NCBI GenBank assembly: GCA_044359885.1
Contig: JBIKLI010000010.1
Span: 1 to 31,335 of the forward strand
DNA length: 31,335 nt
Direction: 5' to 3'
Source of the DNA: CAIOSQ01 sp044359885
GTDB taxonomy: Bacteria > Pseudomonadota > Alphaproteobacteria > CACIAM-22H2
Below the pieces are notes generated by a model. That model worked only from the letters and a program-made list of their open reading frames with translations. It was not told the origin of the DNA and searched no databases. Made by a program: the position numbers and the translations under genes. Each line of letters opens with the position of its first letter. The first letter of the stretch is position 1. This document shows positions 1 to 7,219 of the stretch, in pieces.

Positions 1-27
1 GGCGCCACGCAATAGGCGCGGCTGGCC

Positions 28-1023
28 ATGGATCCGCTGGCGCCGCCGGTCTGGATCGCGGGCCCGTCCGCGATCGTCCTGCTGGCGCTCGCCATCGACG
101 CGCTGGCGGGAGACATGCGGCCGGTCTTCCGCTACCTGCCGCATCCGGTGGCGGCGATCGGCGGCATGATCGGCTTCCTCGACCGGCGACTCAACCGTCC
201 GCAGCGCAGCGCCGCCGACCGGCGGCTGCGCGGCGCGCTCTGCGTGGCGCTGGTCGCCGGGTTTGCCGCGACGATCGGCTGGGCCGCGCATGGGGTCTTC
301 GTCTACGCCCGCTGGGGCTGGGCCGCCGAGGCGCTGGCGATCGGCGTGCTGGTGGCGCAGCGTTCGCTCTACGACCATGTCGCCGCGGTCGGGCGTGCGC
401 TGCTGAAGGAGGGGCTGGAGGGCGGGCGGCGCGAGGTCGCCCATATCGTCGGACGCGACCCGCAGGCGCTCGACGCCCATGGCGTGGCCCGCGCCGCGAT
501 CGAGAGCCTGTTCGAGAATTTCGGCGACGGCGTGGTCGCGCCGGTCTTCTGGTACCTGCTGCTGGGGCTGCCGGGGCTCTGCGCCCTCAAGGCGATCAAC
601 ACCCTGGACTCGATGATCGGTCACCGGACGCCGCGCCATCTGGATTTCGGCGCCGCCGCGGCGCGGCTCGACACCGCGGTCATGTTCCTGCCGGCGCGCC
701 TCGCGGCGCTGTGCATCGTCATTGCCGCGGCGACGCTGCCGGGTGCCCGGCCGCTGGCGGCACTGCGCGTCGCCTGGCGCGACGGCCGCAAGCACCGCTC
801 GGTCAATGCCGGCTGGCCCGAAGGCGCCGGGGCCGGCGCGCTCGGGCTGGCGCTGTCCGGACCGCGGCGCTACCAGGGCGCCGCCAGCGACGAGCCCTGG
901 ATCGGGGACGGGCGGGCGCGGGCGACGTCAGACGACATCCAGCGGGCGCTGCGGCTGTTCGTCGTCGCCTGCATCGTGCACGCCGTCTTCGCGGCCGGGT
1001 ATCTGCTGCTGATCACCCCGTGA
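28..1023 (+). CDS. cobD: adenosylcobinamide-phosphate synthase (CobD/CbiB)
   Basis: Integral inner-membrane enzyme of late cobalamin synthesis that attaches the aminopropanol arm to adenosylcobyric acid. The 331-residue length is normal for CbiB/CobD. The N-terminal hydrophobic segment is followed by the family pattern Asp-Ala-Leu-x-Gly-Asp and then His-Pro-Val (about residues 23-43). Further features are the 'ESLFENFGDGVVAPVFWY' block near residue 160 and 'NTLDSMIGH' near residue 190. Several hydrophobic segments are visible, including one at the C-terminus. The Shine-Dalgarno is poor, and the start was chosen because it is the first ATG before the first membrane helix. Its 3' end overlaps the convergent cobP by 11 bases. 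The two adjacent cobalamin genes support each other's assignment. Confidence 0.95.
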   Translation: MDPLAPPVWIAGPSAIVLLALAIDALAGDMRPVFRYLPHPVAAIGGMIGFLDRRLNRPQRSAADRRLRGALCVALVAGFAATIGWAAHGVFVYARWGWAAEALAIGVLVAQRSLYDHVAAVGRALLKEGLEGGRREVAHIVGRDPQALDAHGVARAAIESLFENFGDGVVAPVFWYLLLGLPGLCALKAINTLDSMIGHRTPRHLDFGAAAARLDTAVMFLPARLAALCIVIAAATLPGARPLAALRVAWRDGRKHRSVNAGWPEGAGAGALGLALSGPRRYQGAASDEPWIGDGRARATSDDIQRALRLFVVACIVHAVFAAGYLLLITP

Positions 1024-1561
1024 CCACGGCGCCCTTCAGCGCCAGCGGCAGGCCGGCCGCGACCAGGATCGCGCGGCCGGACGCCGCGGCCACCGCCTGG
1101 TTGACGCGCCCGGCATGGTCGCGGAAGGCCCGCGCCATGGCGTTGTCGGGCACGATGCCGAGCCCGACCTCGTTGGCGACCAGGACGACCGGGCCGCGCG
1201 CGGCGGCAAGCGCGGCGATCAGGCCGGCGGTCTCGGCCTCCACGTCGCGGCCGTGATGCATGAGGTTGCCGAGCCACAGGGTCAGGCATTCGACCAGGAC
1301 CGCGGCGCCCGGCCGCGCCTGCGCGGCGATCGCGGCGGCGACGTCGAGGGGGGCGTCGATGGTGGTCCAGCCCTCGCCGCGCTGGGCGCGATGGGCGGCG
1401 ATGCGCGCGCGCAGCTCGTCGTCGAAGGGCTCGGCGGTCGCGACGTAGACGCGCTGGCCGCCCGGTCCGGCGAGCTCGGCCGTCAGGCCCTCGGCGATCC
1501 TGCTCTTGCCCGAGCGCGCGCCGCCCAGGACCAGCGTCGCGTGTGGCGCCGTCGCGGTCAT
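1013..1561 (-). CDS. cobP: bifunctional adenosylcobinamide kinase / adenosylcobinamide-phosphate guanylyltransferase
   Basis: Cytosolic enzyme (CobU in enterics, CobP in many alphaproteobacteria) that phosphorylates adenosylcobinamide and then transfers GMP, giving GDP-cobinamide. The P-loop GGARSGKS is at residues 13-20. The His-Arg pair at about 57-58 matches the guanylylated histidine region of CobU. 'NEVGLGIVPDN' near residue 130 is a family hallmark. The 182-residue length is usual. The start is supported by an AAGGA Shine-Dalgarno 8 bases upstream. It is convergent with cobD, and the stop codons lie inside each other's coding ends. No cobalamin riboswitch was recognised in the 142-base leader. 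Confidence 0.95.
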   Translation of the reverse strand: MTATAPHATLVLGGARSGKSRIAEGLTAELAGPGGQRVYVATAEPFDDELRARIAAHRAQRGEGWTTIDAPLDVAAAIAAQARPGAAVLVECLTLWLGNLMHHGRDVEAETAGLIAALAAARGPVVLVANEVGLGIVPDNAMARAFRDHAGRVNQAVAAASGRAILVAAGLPLALKGAVVTG

Positions 1562-1642
1562 GACACGGTTCCTTCTCCGTTTTCGTCGAGGGGGTCAAGC
1601 GGCATGGACCTGCGACCGGTGCGCCGGGTCCGGGGGCGGCCA

Positions 1643-1670
1643 TTGACGGCGGACGGGCGGGGCGTCAAAA
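1643..1670 (+). promoter_or_regulatory. candidate promoter of the YqhA-type gene
   Basis: TTGACG at 1643-1648 and TCAAAA at 1665-1670 are separated by 16 bases. They lie about 34 bases upstream of the ATG at 1704. The -35 is good and the -10 is weak, so this is a tentative call. The 142-base gap between cobP and this gene is divergent and must hold promoters for both. None was clear on the cobP side. Confidence 0.3.
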
Positions 1671-1703
1671 GCGGCGCGCCGCAACGCAAGAGGCCAGCAC
1701 GCC

Positions 1704-2213
1704 ATGATCGAACGCCGCCTGGAACAGACGATCTTCGCCAGCCGCTGGCTGATGGCGCCCTTCTATCTCGGGCTGATCGGCGCGCTGATCATCCTGCTGG
1801 TGAAGTTCGCGCAGGAGCTTTTCTACTTCCTGCCCAAGGTGCTGGTGGCCAAGGACACCGAGGTGATCCTGGCGGTGCTGACGCTGATCGACCTGTCGCT
1901 GGCCGGCAACCTGCTGCTGATGGTGATCTTCTCGGGCTACGAGAACTTCGTCTCGAAGATCGACGTCGGTGACCATCAGGACCGGCCCGACTGGATGGGC
2001 AAGGTCGATTTCAGCGGCCTCAAGATCAAGCTGATCGCCTCGATCGTGGCGATCTCCGGCATCCATCTGCTCAAGAGCTTCATGAACATCGGATCGGCGG
2101 ACAAGGACGACCTGTTCTGGCTGATCGTCGTCCACATGACCTTCGTGGTGTCGGGCCTGCTGCTGGCGCTGATGGACTGGATCGTCGAGAAGTCGCACGC
2201 GATGCGGCATTGA
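1704..2213 (+). CDS. YqhA/UPF0114 family membrane protein
   Basis: A 169-residue protein with three to four hydrophobic helices (about residues 18-40, 52-75, 108-125 and 138-158). It matches the small UPF0114/YqhA (TIGR00645) family: 'SRWLMAPFYLGL' at the N-terminus, 'LTLIDLSLAGNLLLMVIFSGYENFVSK' in the middle and 'MDWIVEKSH' at the end. The family is an inner-membrane protein of unknown function. The ATG follows an AAGAGG Shine-Dalgarno at 10 bases. It is a single-gene unit facing trmB, with only 15 bases between the two stop codons. The family assignment is confident, but no biochemical role can be given. Confidence 0.9.
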   Translation: MIERRLEQTIFASRWLMAPFYLGLIGALIILLVKFAQELFYFLPKVLVAKDTEVILAVLTLIDLSLAGNLLLMVIFSGYENFVSKIDVGDHQDRPDWMGKVDFSGLKIKLIASIVAISGIHLLKSFMNIGSADKDDLFWLIVVHMTFVVSGLLLALMDWIVEKSHAMRH

Positions 2214-2228
2214 CGGAAGGGGCGGGCC

Positions 2229-2909
2229 TCACGCCCGGCGCAGGAAGCGCAGCCAGGCGGAGCGCCGGCCTTCGCCGAGCGACCAGGCCTCGTAGCGCGT
2301 CTGCGGCCAATCGTCCGGGCGCGCGTCCAGGCGCGCGGCGAGCGCGAAGCCCGGATGGGCCGGGGCACGTTCCAGGATCCAGTCCAGATAGTCGGCGTGG
2401 TCGGTGGCGACGCGCAGCTCCGCGCCGGGGCGCAGCGCCGCGGCGAGAAGGTCGAGGAACGGCGCCTGCACCAGACGGCGCTTGTGGTGGCGCGCCTTGG
2501 GCCAGGGATCGGGGAACAGCACGAAGGCGCGCGCGATCGACCCGGGCGCCAGTCGCGACAGCAGCGGCCGCGCGTCGTCCGGCCAGATCCTGACATTGGC
2601 GAGGCCCTGGTCGCGGACATGGCCGAGCAGCGCCACGATCCCGTTCTCGTAGGGCTCGCAGCCGATCATGCCGACATCCGGATTGGCCGCCGCCTGCGCG
2701 GCGAGATGCTCGCCGCCGCCGAAGCCGATCTCCAGCCAGATCTCGCGCGGGGGCGCCGCGAAGAGGTGCATCGGCTGCAGCGGCGCGCCGGCAGCCGGCA
2801 GGACGACCTGCAGCGCCGGCAGGATCGTGTCCAGCAACGCCGCGCGTCCGGCGCGCAGCTTGCGTCCGCGGCGGCGGCCGAAGCTGTGGATGAGCCGGTC
2901 TTCGGTCAT
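2229..2909 (-). CDS. trmB: tRNA (guanosine(46)-N7)-methyltransferase
   Basis: Cytosolic SAM-dependent enzyme that makes m7G46 in the tRNA variable loop. The 226-residue length is normal. The N-terminal 'RSFGRR'-like segment is present as 'HSFGRRRGRKL'. The SAM-binding motif 'LEIGFGGGEHL' lies near residues 60-70. The family signature 'FPDPWPKARHHKRRLV' (near 130-145) carries the catalytic Asp of the PDPWPK block. It lies downstream of metK on the same strand, but a terminator-like hairpin separates them. No good Shine-Dalgarno precedes the ATG. In many alphaproteobacteria rimP and nusA follow trmB. Here the next gene is a convergent YqhA-type gene, so the usual cluster stops at trmB. Confidence 0.95.
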   Translation of the reverse strand: MTEDRLIHSFGRRRGRKLRAGRAALLDTILPALQVVLPAAGAPLQPMHLFAAPPREIWLEIGFGGGEHLAAQAAANPDVGMIGCEPYENGIVALLGHVRDQGLANVRIWPDDARPLLSRLAPGSIARAFVLFPDPWPKARHHKRRLVQAPFLDLLAAALRPGAELRVATDHADYLDWILERAPAHPGFALAARLDARPDDWPQTRYEAWSLGEGRRSAWLRFLRRA

Positions 2910-2927
2910 GGCGGCGCCCGAAAGAGA

Positions 2928-2958
2928 AGGGGACGCGCCGGGTGCCGGCGCGTCCCCT
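2928..2958 (-). terminator. rho-independent terminator or attenuator between metK and trmB
   Basis: A near-perfect inverted repeat with arms GGGGACGCGCCGG and CCGGCGCGTCCCC, a GTG loop and one extra A-T pair outside (14-bp stem). Read on the minus strand, the direction of metK and trmB, the stem is followed by CTTCTCTTT, a pyrimidine/T-rich run. On the plus strand no T-run follows. It starts about 16 bases after the metK stop and ends about 19 bases before the trmB start. It probably ends or attenuates metK transcription. Confidence 0.7.
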
Positions 2959-2973
2959 CGCTGGCCGGGGTCG

Positions 2974-4206
2974 TCAGCGCGCCCCGAAGGCGCTGCGCAG
3001 CTTCTTCACCAGGTCGGTGCGTTCCCAGGAGAAGCCGCCGTCCTTTTCCGGCGCACGGCCGAAATGGCCGTAGGCCGAGGTGCGCGCGTAGATCGCCTTG
3101 TTGAGCCCCAGATGCTCGCGGATCCCGCGCGGGGTCAGCGGCATCAGCTCCTGCAGGACCTTGGAGATCTTCTCTTCGTCCGCCTGGCCGGTCCCTTGCG
3201 TGTCGACATAGACCGACAGCGGATGGGCGACGCCGATGGCGTAGGAGAGCTGGATGGTGCAGCGCTCGGCGAGGCCGGCGGCGACGACGTTCTTGGCGAG
3301 GTAGCGCGCGGCATAGGCGGCCGAGCGGTCGACCTTCGTCGGGTCCTTGCCGGAGAACGCGCCGCCGCCATGCGGCGCGGCGCCGCCATAGGTGTCGACG
3401 ATGATCTTGCGCCCGGTCAGGCCGGTGTCGCCGTCGGGACCGCCGATGACGAAGCGGCCCGTCGGATTGACGTAGAAATGCGCCTCGTCGGGCATGCCGA
3501 CATCCTTGAGCACCTTCTGCACATAGGGGCGGACGATGCGCTTGACGTCGTCGGAGTCGATCTCGCGGCCCTTGGCGTCCTTCGCCGCGTGCTGGGTCGA
3601 CACGACGACCGCGGTGCAGGCCTTGGGCTTGCCGCCGACATAGCGCAGCGTCACCTGGCTCTTGGCGTCAGGCAGCAGCAGCGCCTCCGTGCCGTCATGA
3701 CGGACATCGGCCAGCGCCTTGAGGATGTTGTGCGAGTACTGGATCGGCGCCGGCATCAGCTCGGGCGTCTCGTTGCAGGCATAGCCGAACATGATGCCCT
3801 GGTCGCCGGCGCCCTCGTCCTTGTTGCCGGCGGCGTCGACGCCCTGGGCGATGTCGGCCGACTGGCCGTGCAGGCGCACGACGACCTTGGCCTTCTTCCA
3901 GTGGAAGCCCTTCTGCTCGTAGCCGATGTCGCGCACGGCATTGCGAGCCAGCGCCTCGATCACCTTGGCGTTGACCTCGCCGCTCTTGAGCATGGGCGCG
4001 CGCGCGCCGCATTTCTTGCGATCGAGCCGGACTTCGCCCGCGATGCAGATGTAGTTGGTCGTGACCAGAGTCTCGCACGCCACGCGCGCATAGGGATCGA
4101 GCCCGAGGAACGCGTCGACGACGGCGTCCGAGATGCGGTCGCAGACCTTGTCGGGATGACCCTCGGAGACGGACTCGGAGGTGAAGACGAAATCGCCCTG
4201 GCGCAT
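2974..4206 (-). CDS. metK: S-adenosylmethionine synthetase
   Basis: Makes S-adenosylmethionine from methionine and ATP as a cytosolic homotetramer. The start at 4206 gives a 410-residue protein opening 'MRQGDFVFTSESVSEGHPDK', with the ATP/metal-binding GHPDK at residues 16-20. An upstream in-frame ATG at 4278 would add 24 non-conserved residues and is rejected. Other signatures are 'GDQGIMFGYA' in the middle and the glycine-rich 'GGGAFSGKDPTKVDRSAAY' in the C-terminal third. A GGAG precedes the ATG by 10 bases. In many alphaproteobacteria a small Xre-type regulator sits between lnt and metK. Here there is only a 111-base gap with a possible promoter. SAM supply links metK to the neighbouring MiaB and TrmB methyl-transfer steps. 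Confidence 0.98.
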   Translation of the reverse strand: MRQGDFVFTSESVSEGHPDKVCDRISDAVVDAFLGLDPYARVACETLVTTNYICIAGEVRLDRKKCGARAPMLKSGEVNAKVIEALARNAVRDIGYEQKGFHWKKAKVVVRLHGQSADIAQGVDAAGNKDEGAGDQGIMFGYACNETPELMPAPIQYSHNILKALADVRHDGTEALLLPDAKSQVTLRYVGGKPKACTAVVVSTQHAAKDAKGREIDSDDVKRIVRPYVQKVLKDVGMPDEAHFYVNPTGRFVIGGPDGDTGLTGRKIIVDTYGGAAPHGGGAFSGKDPTKVDRSAAYAARYLAKNVVAAGLAERCTIQLSYAIGVAHPLSVYVDTQGTGQADEEKISKVLQELMPLTPRGIREHLGLNKAIYARTSAYGHFGRAPEKDGGFSWERTDLVKKLRSAFGAR

Positions 4207-4268
4207 CGGCGGGGGACTCCATGAAGAATGCAGCGGGATGGCCCGGATGGGCCGGCTAGGCGGCGGTC

Positions 4269-4297
4269 CTTGTGGCAAGTCTGGGGTGCCGCGTCAA
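4269..4297 (-). promoter_or_regulatory. candidate metK promoter
   Basis: On the minus strand TTGACG (4292-4297) is followed after 17 bases by CACAAG (4269-4274). The -35 is strong for an alphaproteobacterial housekeeping promoter, but the -10 is poor. It lies in the 111-base gap between lnt and metK and would leave a leader of about 55 bases. I could not recognise a SAM-II or SAM/SAH riboswitch in that leader. Confidence 0.35.
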
Positions 4298-4317
4298 CAA
4301 CGCGCACCCCGCCCGGT

Positions 4318-5856
4318 TCATCCCTCGCGCGGCGCGGCGAGGCCGAGGCCCCACCCCGCCAGAAGCGCCGCCAGCGCCAGCGCCGCCGGCAGCAGGTCGC
4401 CGGCGCGGGCGTAGGGCGGCGGCGGCAGCGCGGGCGGCAGGCGGACGTCGACATGGGTCCGCGCGCCCAGCGCCAGGGCGGCGCGCACGGCGCCGCGGCC
4501 GTCGATGACGGCCGAAATGCCGCCATTGGCGACGCGCACGACCGGCAGCCCCTCCTCGATGGCCCGGAAGCGCGACGCCGCGTAATGCTGATAGGGGCCG
4601 GCGGAGGTGCCGAACCAGGCGTCGTTGGTGGCCAGCAGGATCCAGTCGGGACGGTCCGTCGGATGGCGGACAGCGCCCGGGAAGATGCTCTCGTAGCAGA
4701 TCAGCGGGCTGAACGCCGGCAGGCCGGGAAGCCGGATCGTCCGCGGTCCGGGCCCGGCCGAGAAGTCGACCGGGCCGACCGTGATGCGCTCCAGCGGCAG
4801 CAGGCCGCGCAGCGGCACGTATTCCCCGAAGGGCACGAGATGGAACTTGTCGTAGGTGGCGCGGATCTCGCCCTTGGCGTCGAGGGCGTGAAGGCTGTTC
4901 CAGGCGCGCAGGACCGGCGCGCGCTCGATCCGCGTCGAGCCCGTGAGCAGGTATCCGTCTTCGGGCACCATGGTGGCGAGGTCGAGCCGGAAGGCGGGGT
5001 CGGCGGCGAGCGGAAAGAGCGTCGCGGTCTCCGGCCAGATCAGATGGTCGATTCGCTCGAAGCCGGGCGCGCGCGAGATGTCGGCGGTCAGTTGCAGATG
5101 CGCCTGCCGCGCGCGCGGGTCCCATTTCAGCGATTGCGGGATGTCGGGCTGGACCAGGCGCAGCATCGGACCGTCGCCTTCGTCGGCGGGCATCCCCGGC
5201 CCGGCCGGCAGCCAATGCGCGGCCTGCAGCACCGCGAACAGCCCCCAGATGCAGGCGCCGAGCGCGGCGTTGCGGACGGCCGCGAGGCCGGCGATCGCGA
5301 CGGTGACGATTCCCAGACCGTAGAGACCGACCCAGGCGGCGATCCCCGCCACCGGCAGCAGATCCGTCCAGGCGGTGCCGACGAGGTTCCAGGGAAACCC
5401 GGTCAGGACATGGCCGCGCAGCCATTCCGACGCGAACCAGGCGGCACCCAGCGCCGGCGGCAGCGCGATCCCGGCGCTGCGTCCCAGCGCCTGCGCGGCG
5501 AGCGCCGCCGCGCCGGCGAACAGGCCGAGCCCGGCGCCCAGCCCGCCGATGGCGAACGGGATCATCCATGCGAAGCGCTCGGCGTCGACCAGCAGCGCGT
5601 GGCCGATCCAGTACAGCCCGGTGGCGAAATGCGCGGCGCCGAACCACCAGCCGGCCGCGAAGGCGGCCCGGCGGTCGGCGGCGGTCTCGACCAGCAGGAC
5701 AAGGCCGGCGAAGGCCGGAACCAGCAGGATCACCGCATGGTAGGGCGGCAGCGCCAGCGTGGCCGCGAGGCCGAGCGCGGCGGCGACGGCGGCGCGCCCG
5801 CGCCAGCCGGAACGGCCGAGCGCGGCGGCGAGCCGATCGCGCGCCGCGACGATCAC
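4318..5856 (-). CDS. lnt: apolipoprotein N-acyltransferase
   Basis: Inner-membrane enzyme that adds the third acyl chain to the N-terminal cysteine of lipoproteins. The 512-residue length is typical. The N-terminal half is a bundle of hydrophobic helices (about residues 20-210) and the C-terminal half is a nitrilase-like domain. The catalytic triad is visible: Glu276 in 'WPET', Lys337 in 'YDKFHLVPFGEYVP' and Cys387 in 'PLICYESIFPG'. A final hydrophobic helix lies near residues 485-505. The ATG overlaps the corC stop in an ATGA, indicating translational coupling. The arrangement ybeY-corC-lnt is widely conserved in proteobacteria. Confidence 0.97.
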   Translation of the reverse strand: MIVAARDRLAAALGRSGWRGRAAVAAALGLAATLALPPYHAVILLVPAFAGLVLLVETAADRRAAFAAGWWFGAAHFATGLYWIGHALLVDAERFAWMIPFAIGGLGAGLGLFAGAAALAAQALGRSAGIALPPALGAAWFASEWLRGHVLTGFPWNLVGTAWTDLLPVAGIAAWVGLYGLGIVTVAIAGLAAVRNAALGACIWGLFAVLQAAHWLPAGPGMPADEGDGPMLRLVQPDIPQSLKWDPRARQAHLQLTADISRAPGFERIDHLIWPETATLFPLAADPAFRLDLATMVPEDGYLLTGSTRIERAPVLRAWNSLHALDAKGEIRATYDKFHLVPFGEYVPLRGLLPLERITVGPVDFSAGPGPRTIRLPGLPAFSPLICYESIFPGAVRHPTDRPDWILLATNDAWFGTSAGPYQHYAASRFRAIEEGLPVVRVANGGISAVIDGRGAVRAALALGARTHVDVRLPPALPPPPYARAGDLLPAALALAALLAGWGLGLAAPREG

Positions 5857-6740
5857 GCCGTTCCGGACCCGCCGTCCGGCGCGTCGCGGCGCACGCGCAG
5901 CCGCTTGATCCGGCGCGGATCGGCGTCGACGACTTCGAACCGCATGCCGCCGGGATGCGCCAGCACCTCGCCGCGCGCGGGCACCGCGCCCGCCAGCGAC
6001 ATGACCAGCCCGCCCACCGTGTCGATGTCGGCGCCACGCTCCTCGGCGGTCAGCAGCGGCCCCAGCGCGGTTTCGAAATCCTCGAGCGGCAGCCGCGCGT
6101 CGACCATCCAGGCGCCGTCGGGCAGGGCCTGTATGCGCGGGCTCTCGACCGTGTCGTGCTCGTCCTCGATCTCGCCGACGATCGACTCGACCAGGTCCTC
6201 GATCGACACCAGCCCGTCGATGCCGCCGAATTCGTCGACGACCAGCGCCAGGTGCAGCCGCGTCTTGCGCATCTCGAGCAGCAGGTCGAGCACGCGCATC
6301 GACGGCGCCACGAACAGGATCTTGCGCAGGACGTCGTCGATCGCGAACGGCTTGTCCGAGTTCCAGTACGCCATCACGTCCTTGATGTGGACCATCCCGG
6401 CGATCTCGTCGGTGGTGCCGCGGTAGACCGGGTAGCGCGAGTGGGCCTCGCGCCGGATCGTCTCGACCAGCGCCGGCAGCGTGACGTCGTGCGGCACCGA
6501 GACGATGTCGGCGCGCGGGACCATCACGTCGTCGGCGGTCAGCTCGCGCAGCTTCAGGATGTTGCGGATCAGCAGCCTTTCCTCGGTGCCGATCTCCTCG
6601 CGGGGCGACTCGCTCTCGTCGATGATCTCGCCGATCGTCTCCTCGAGGCTCTCGCGCAGCTTGGTCTCGGGATCGTCGCGGCGCAGCAGCCGGCGCAGCC
6701 GCGCGCCCAGCCCCTGTTCCGGGCGCTGGCCGTCGCTCAT
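5853..6740 (-). CDS. corC: CorC/HlyC-type CBS-domain protein
   Basis: Cytosolic, 295 residues. It has two CBS domains (about residues 65-185), recognisable from 'MVPRADIVSVPHDVTL', 'HSRYPVYRGTTDEIAGMVHIKDVM' and 'MRVLDLLLEMRKTRLHLALVVDEFGGIDGLVSIEDLVESIVGEI'. The C-terminal CorC_HlyC (transporter-associated) domain is at about 205-290. The family is linked to Mg/Co homeostasis and is often mislabelled haemolysin C. The start at 6740 opens 'MSDGQRPEQ' and overlaps the ybeY stop (ATGA). An upstream in-frame ATG at 6887 lies deep inside ybeY and is rejected. The acidic N-terminal segment 'ETIGEIIDESESPREE' is typical of the family. Confidence 0.95.
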   Translation of the reverse strand: MSDGQRPEQGLGARLRRLLRRDDPETKLRESLEETIGEIIDESESPREEIGTEERLLIRNILKLRELTADDVMVPRADIVSVPHDVTLPALVETIRREAHSRYPVYRGTTDEIAGMVHIKDVMAYWNSDKPFAIDDVLRKILFVAPSMRVLDLLLEMRKTRLHLALVVDEFGGIDGLVSIEDLVESIVGEIEDEHDTVESPRIQALPDGAWMVDARLPLEDFETALGPLLTAEERGADIDTVGGLVMSLAGAVPARGEVLAHPGGMRFEVVDADPRRIKRLRVRRDAPDGGSGTA

Positions 6741-7219
6741 CGCACGCTCCTTCGCGGCGCGTAGGGATCGCGGATGCCGAGCCCCGCGAGCACGTCGCGC
6801 TCCAGCCCCTCCATGCGCCGCGCCTGGATGGCCGTGCCGTGGTCGTGTCCCAGCAGGTGCAGCACGCCGTGGACGACGAGATGGCACAGATGCGCGCGCA
6901 GCGTCTTGCCCTGGGCGCGCGCCTCGGCGGCGCAGGTCTCGAAGGCCAGCGCCACGTCGCCCAGCTGGACGACGCCGTCGTGGCGCGCGGCCCCGTCGGG
7001 AAAGGACAGGACGTTGGTCGGCTTGTCGCGGCCGCGGAAATCGTGGTTGAGGGCGCGCAGCCGGGCGTCGTCGGCCAGCGCCACCGCCAGCGCCGCGTGC
7101 GCGGGGGCGCCCGCGCCGGCCAGGGCCGCGCGCGCCGCGCGCCGCACCGTGCGCGCGGCGTCGGGCACGCGCCGGCGCCAGCGCGGGTCTTCCACCGGCA
7201 CGGCGATCTCGGCGCTCAT
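6737..7219 (-). CDS. ybeY: endoribonuclease YbeY
   Basis: Metal-dependent endoribonuclease for 16S rRNA 3' end maturation and ribosome quality control. It is cytosolic and 160 residues long. The zinc-binding signature appears as 'HLVVHGVLHLLGHDH' (about residues 120-134). It carries the three metal-binding histidines and has His where many homologues have Tyr in LGYDH. 'NHDFRGRDKPTNVLSFP' near residue 60 is a second hallmark. The ATG overlaps the phoH stop (ATGA) and the stop overlaps the corC ATG, so the gene is tightly coupled on both sides. Confidence 0.96.
   Translation of the reverse strand: MSAEIAVPVEDPRWRRRVPDAARTVRRAARAALAGAGAPAHAALAVALADDARLRALNHDFRGRDKPTNVLSFPDGAARHDGVVQLGDVALAFETCAAEARAQGKTLRAHLCHLVVHGVLHLLGHDHGTAIQARRMEGLERDVLAGLGIRDPYAPRRSVR

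Noticed and set aside
1..15. Tail of an upstream gene ending in TAG at 13-15
   Set aside because: Only four codons are visible. It may be the end of another cobalamin gene, but nothing in the sequence identifies it.
1562..1703. Cobalamin riboswitch upstream of cobP
   Set aside because: No B12-box-like core or long structured leader was recognised, and the 142-base gap is short for this class.
2668..4224. Long open frame (518 codons) on the plus strand opposite metK and trmB
   Set aside because: It is antisense to clearly conserved genes, and such long antisense frames are expected at this GC content. Its translation resembles no family.
4207..4317. SAM-sensing riboswitch in front of metK
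   Set aside because: I looked for SAM-II and SAM/SAH-type core sequences and pseudoknot pairing and did not find them. A covariance-model search would decide.
4228..6426. 732-codon plus-strand frame opposite lnt and corC
   Set aside because: Arg/Gly/Gln-rich composition mirrors the codon use of the real genes on the other strand. No domain is seen.
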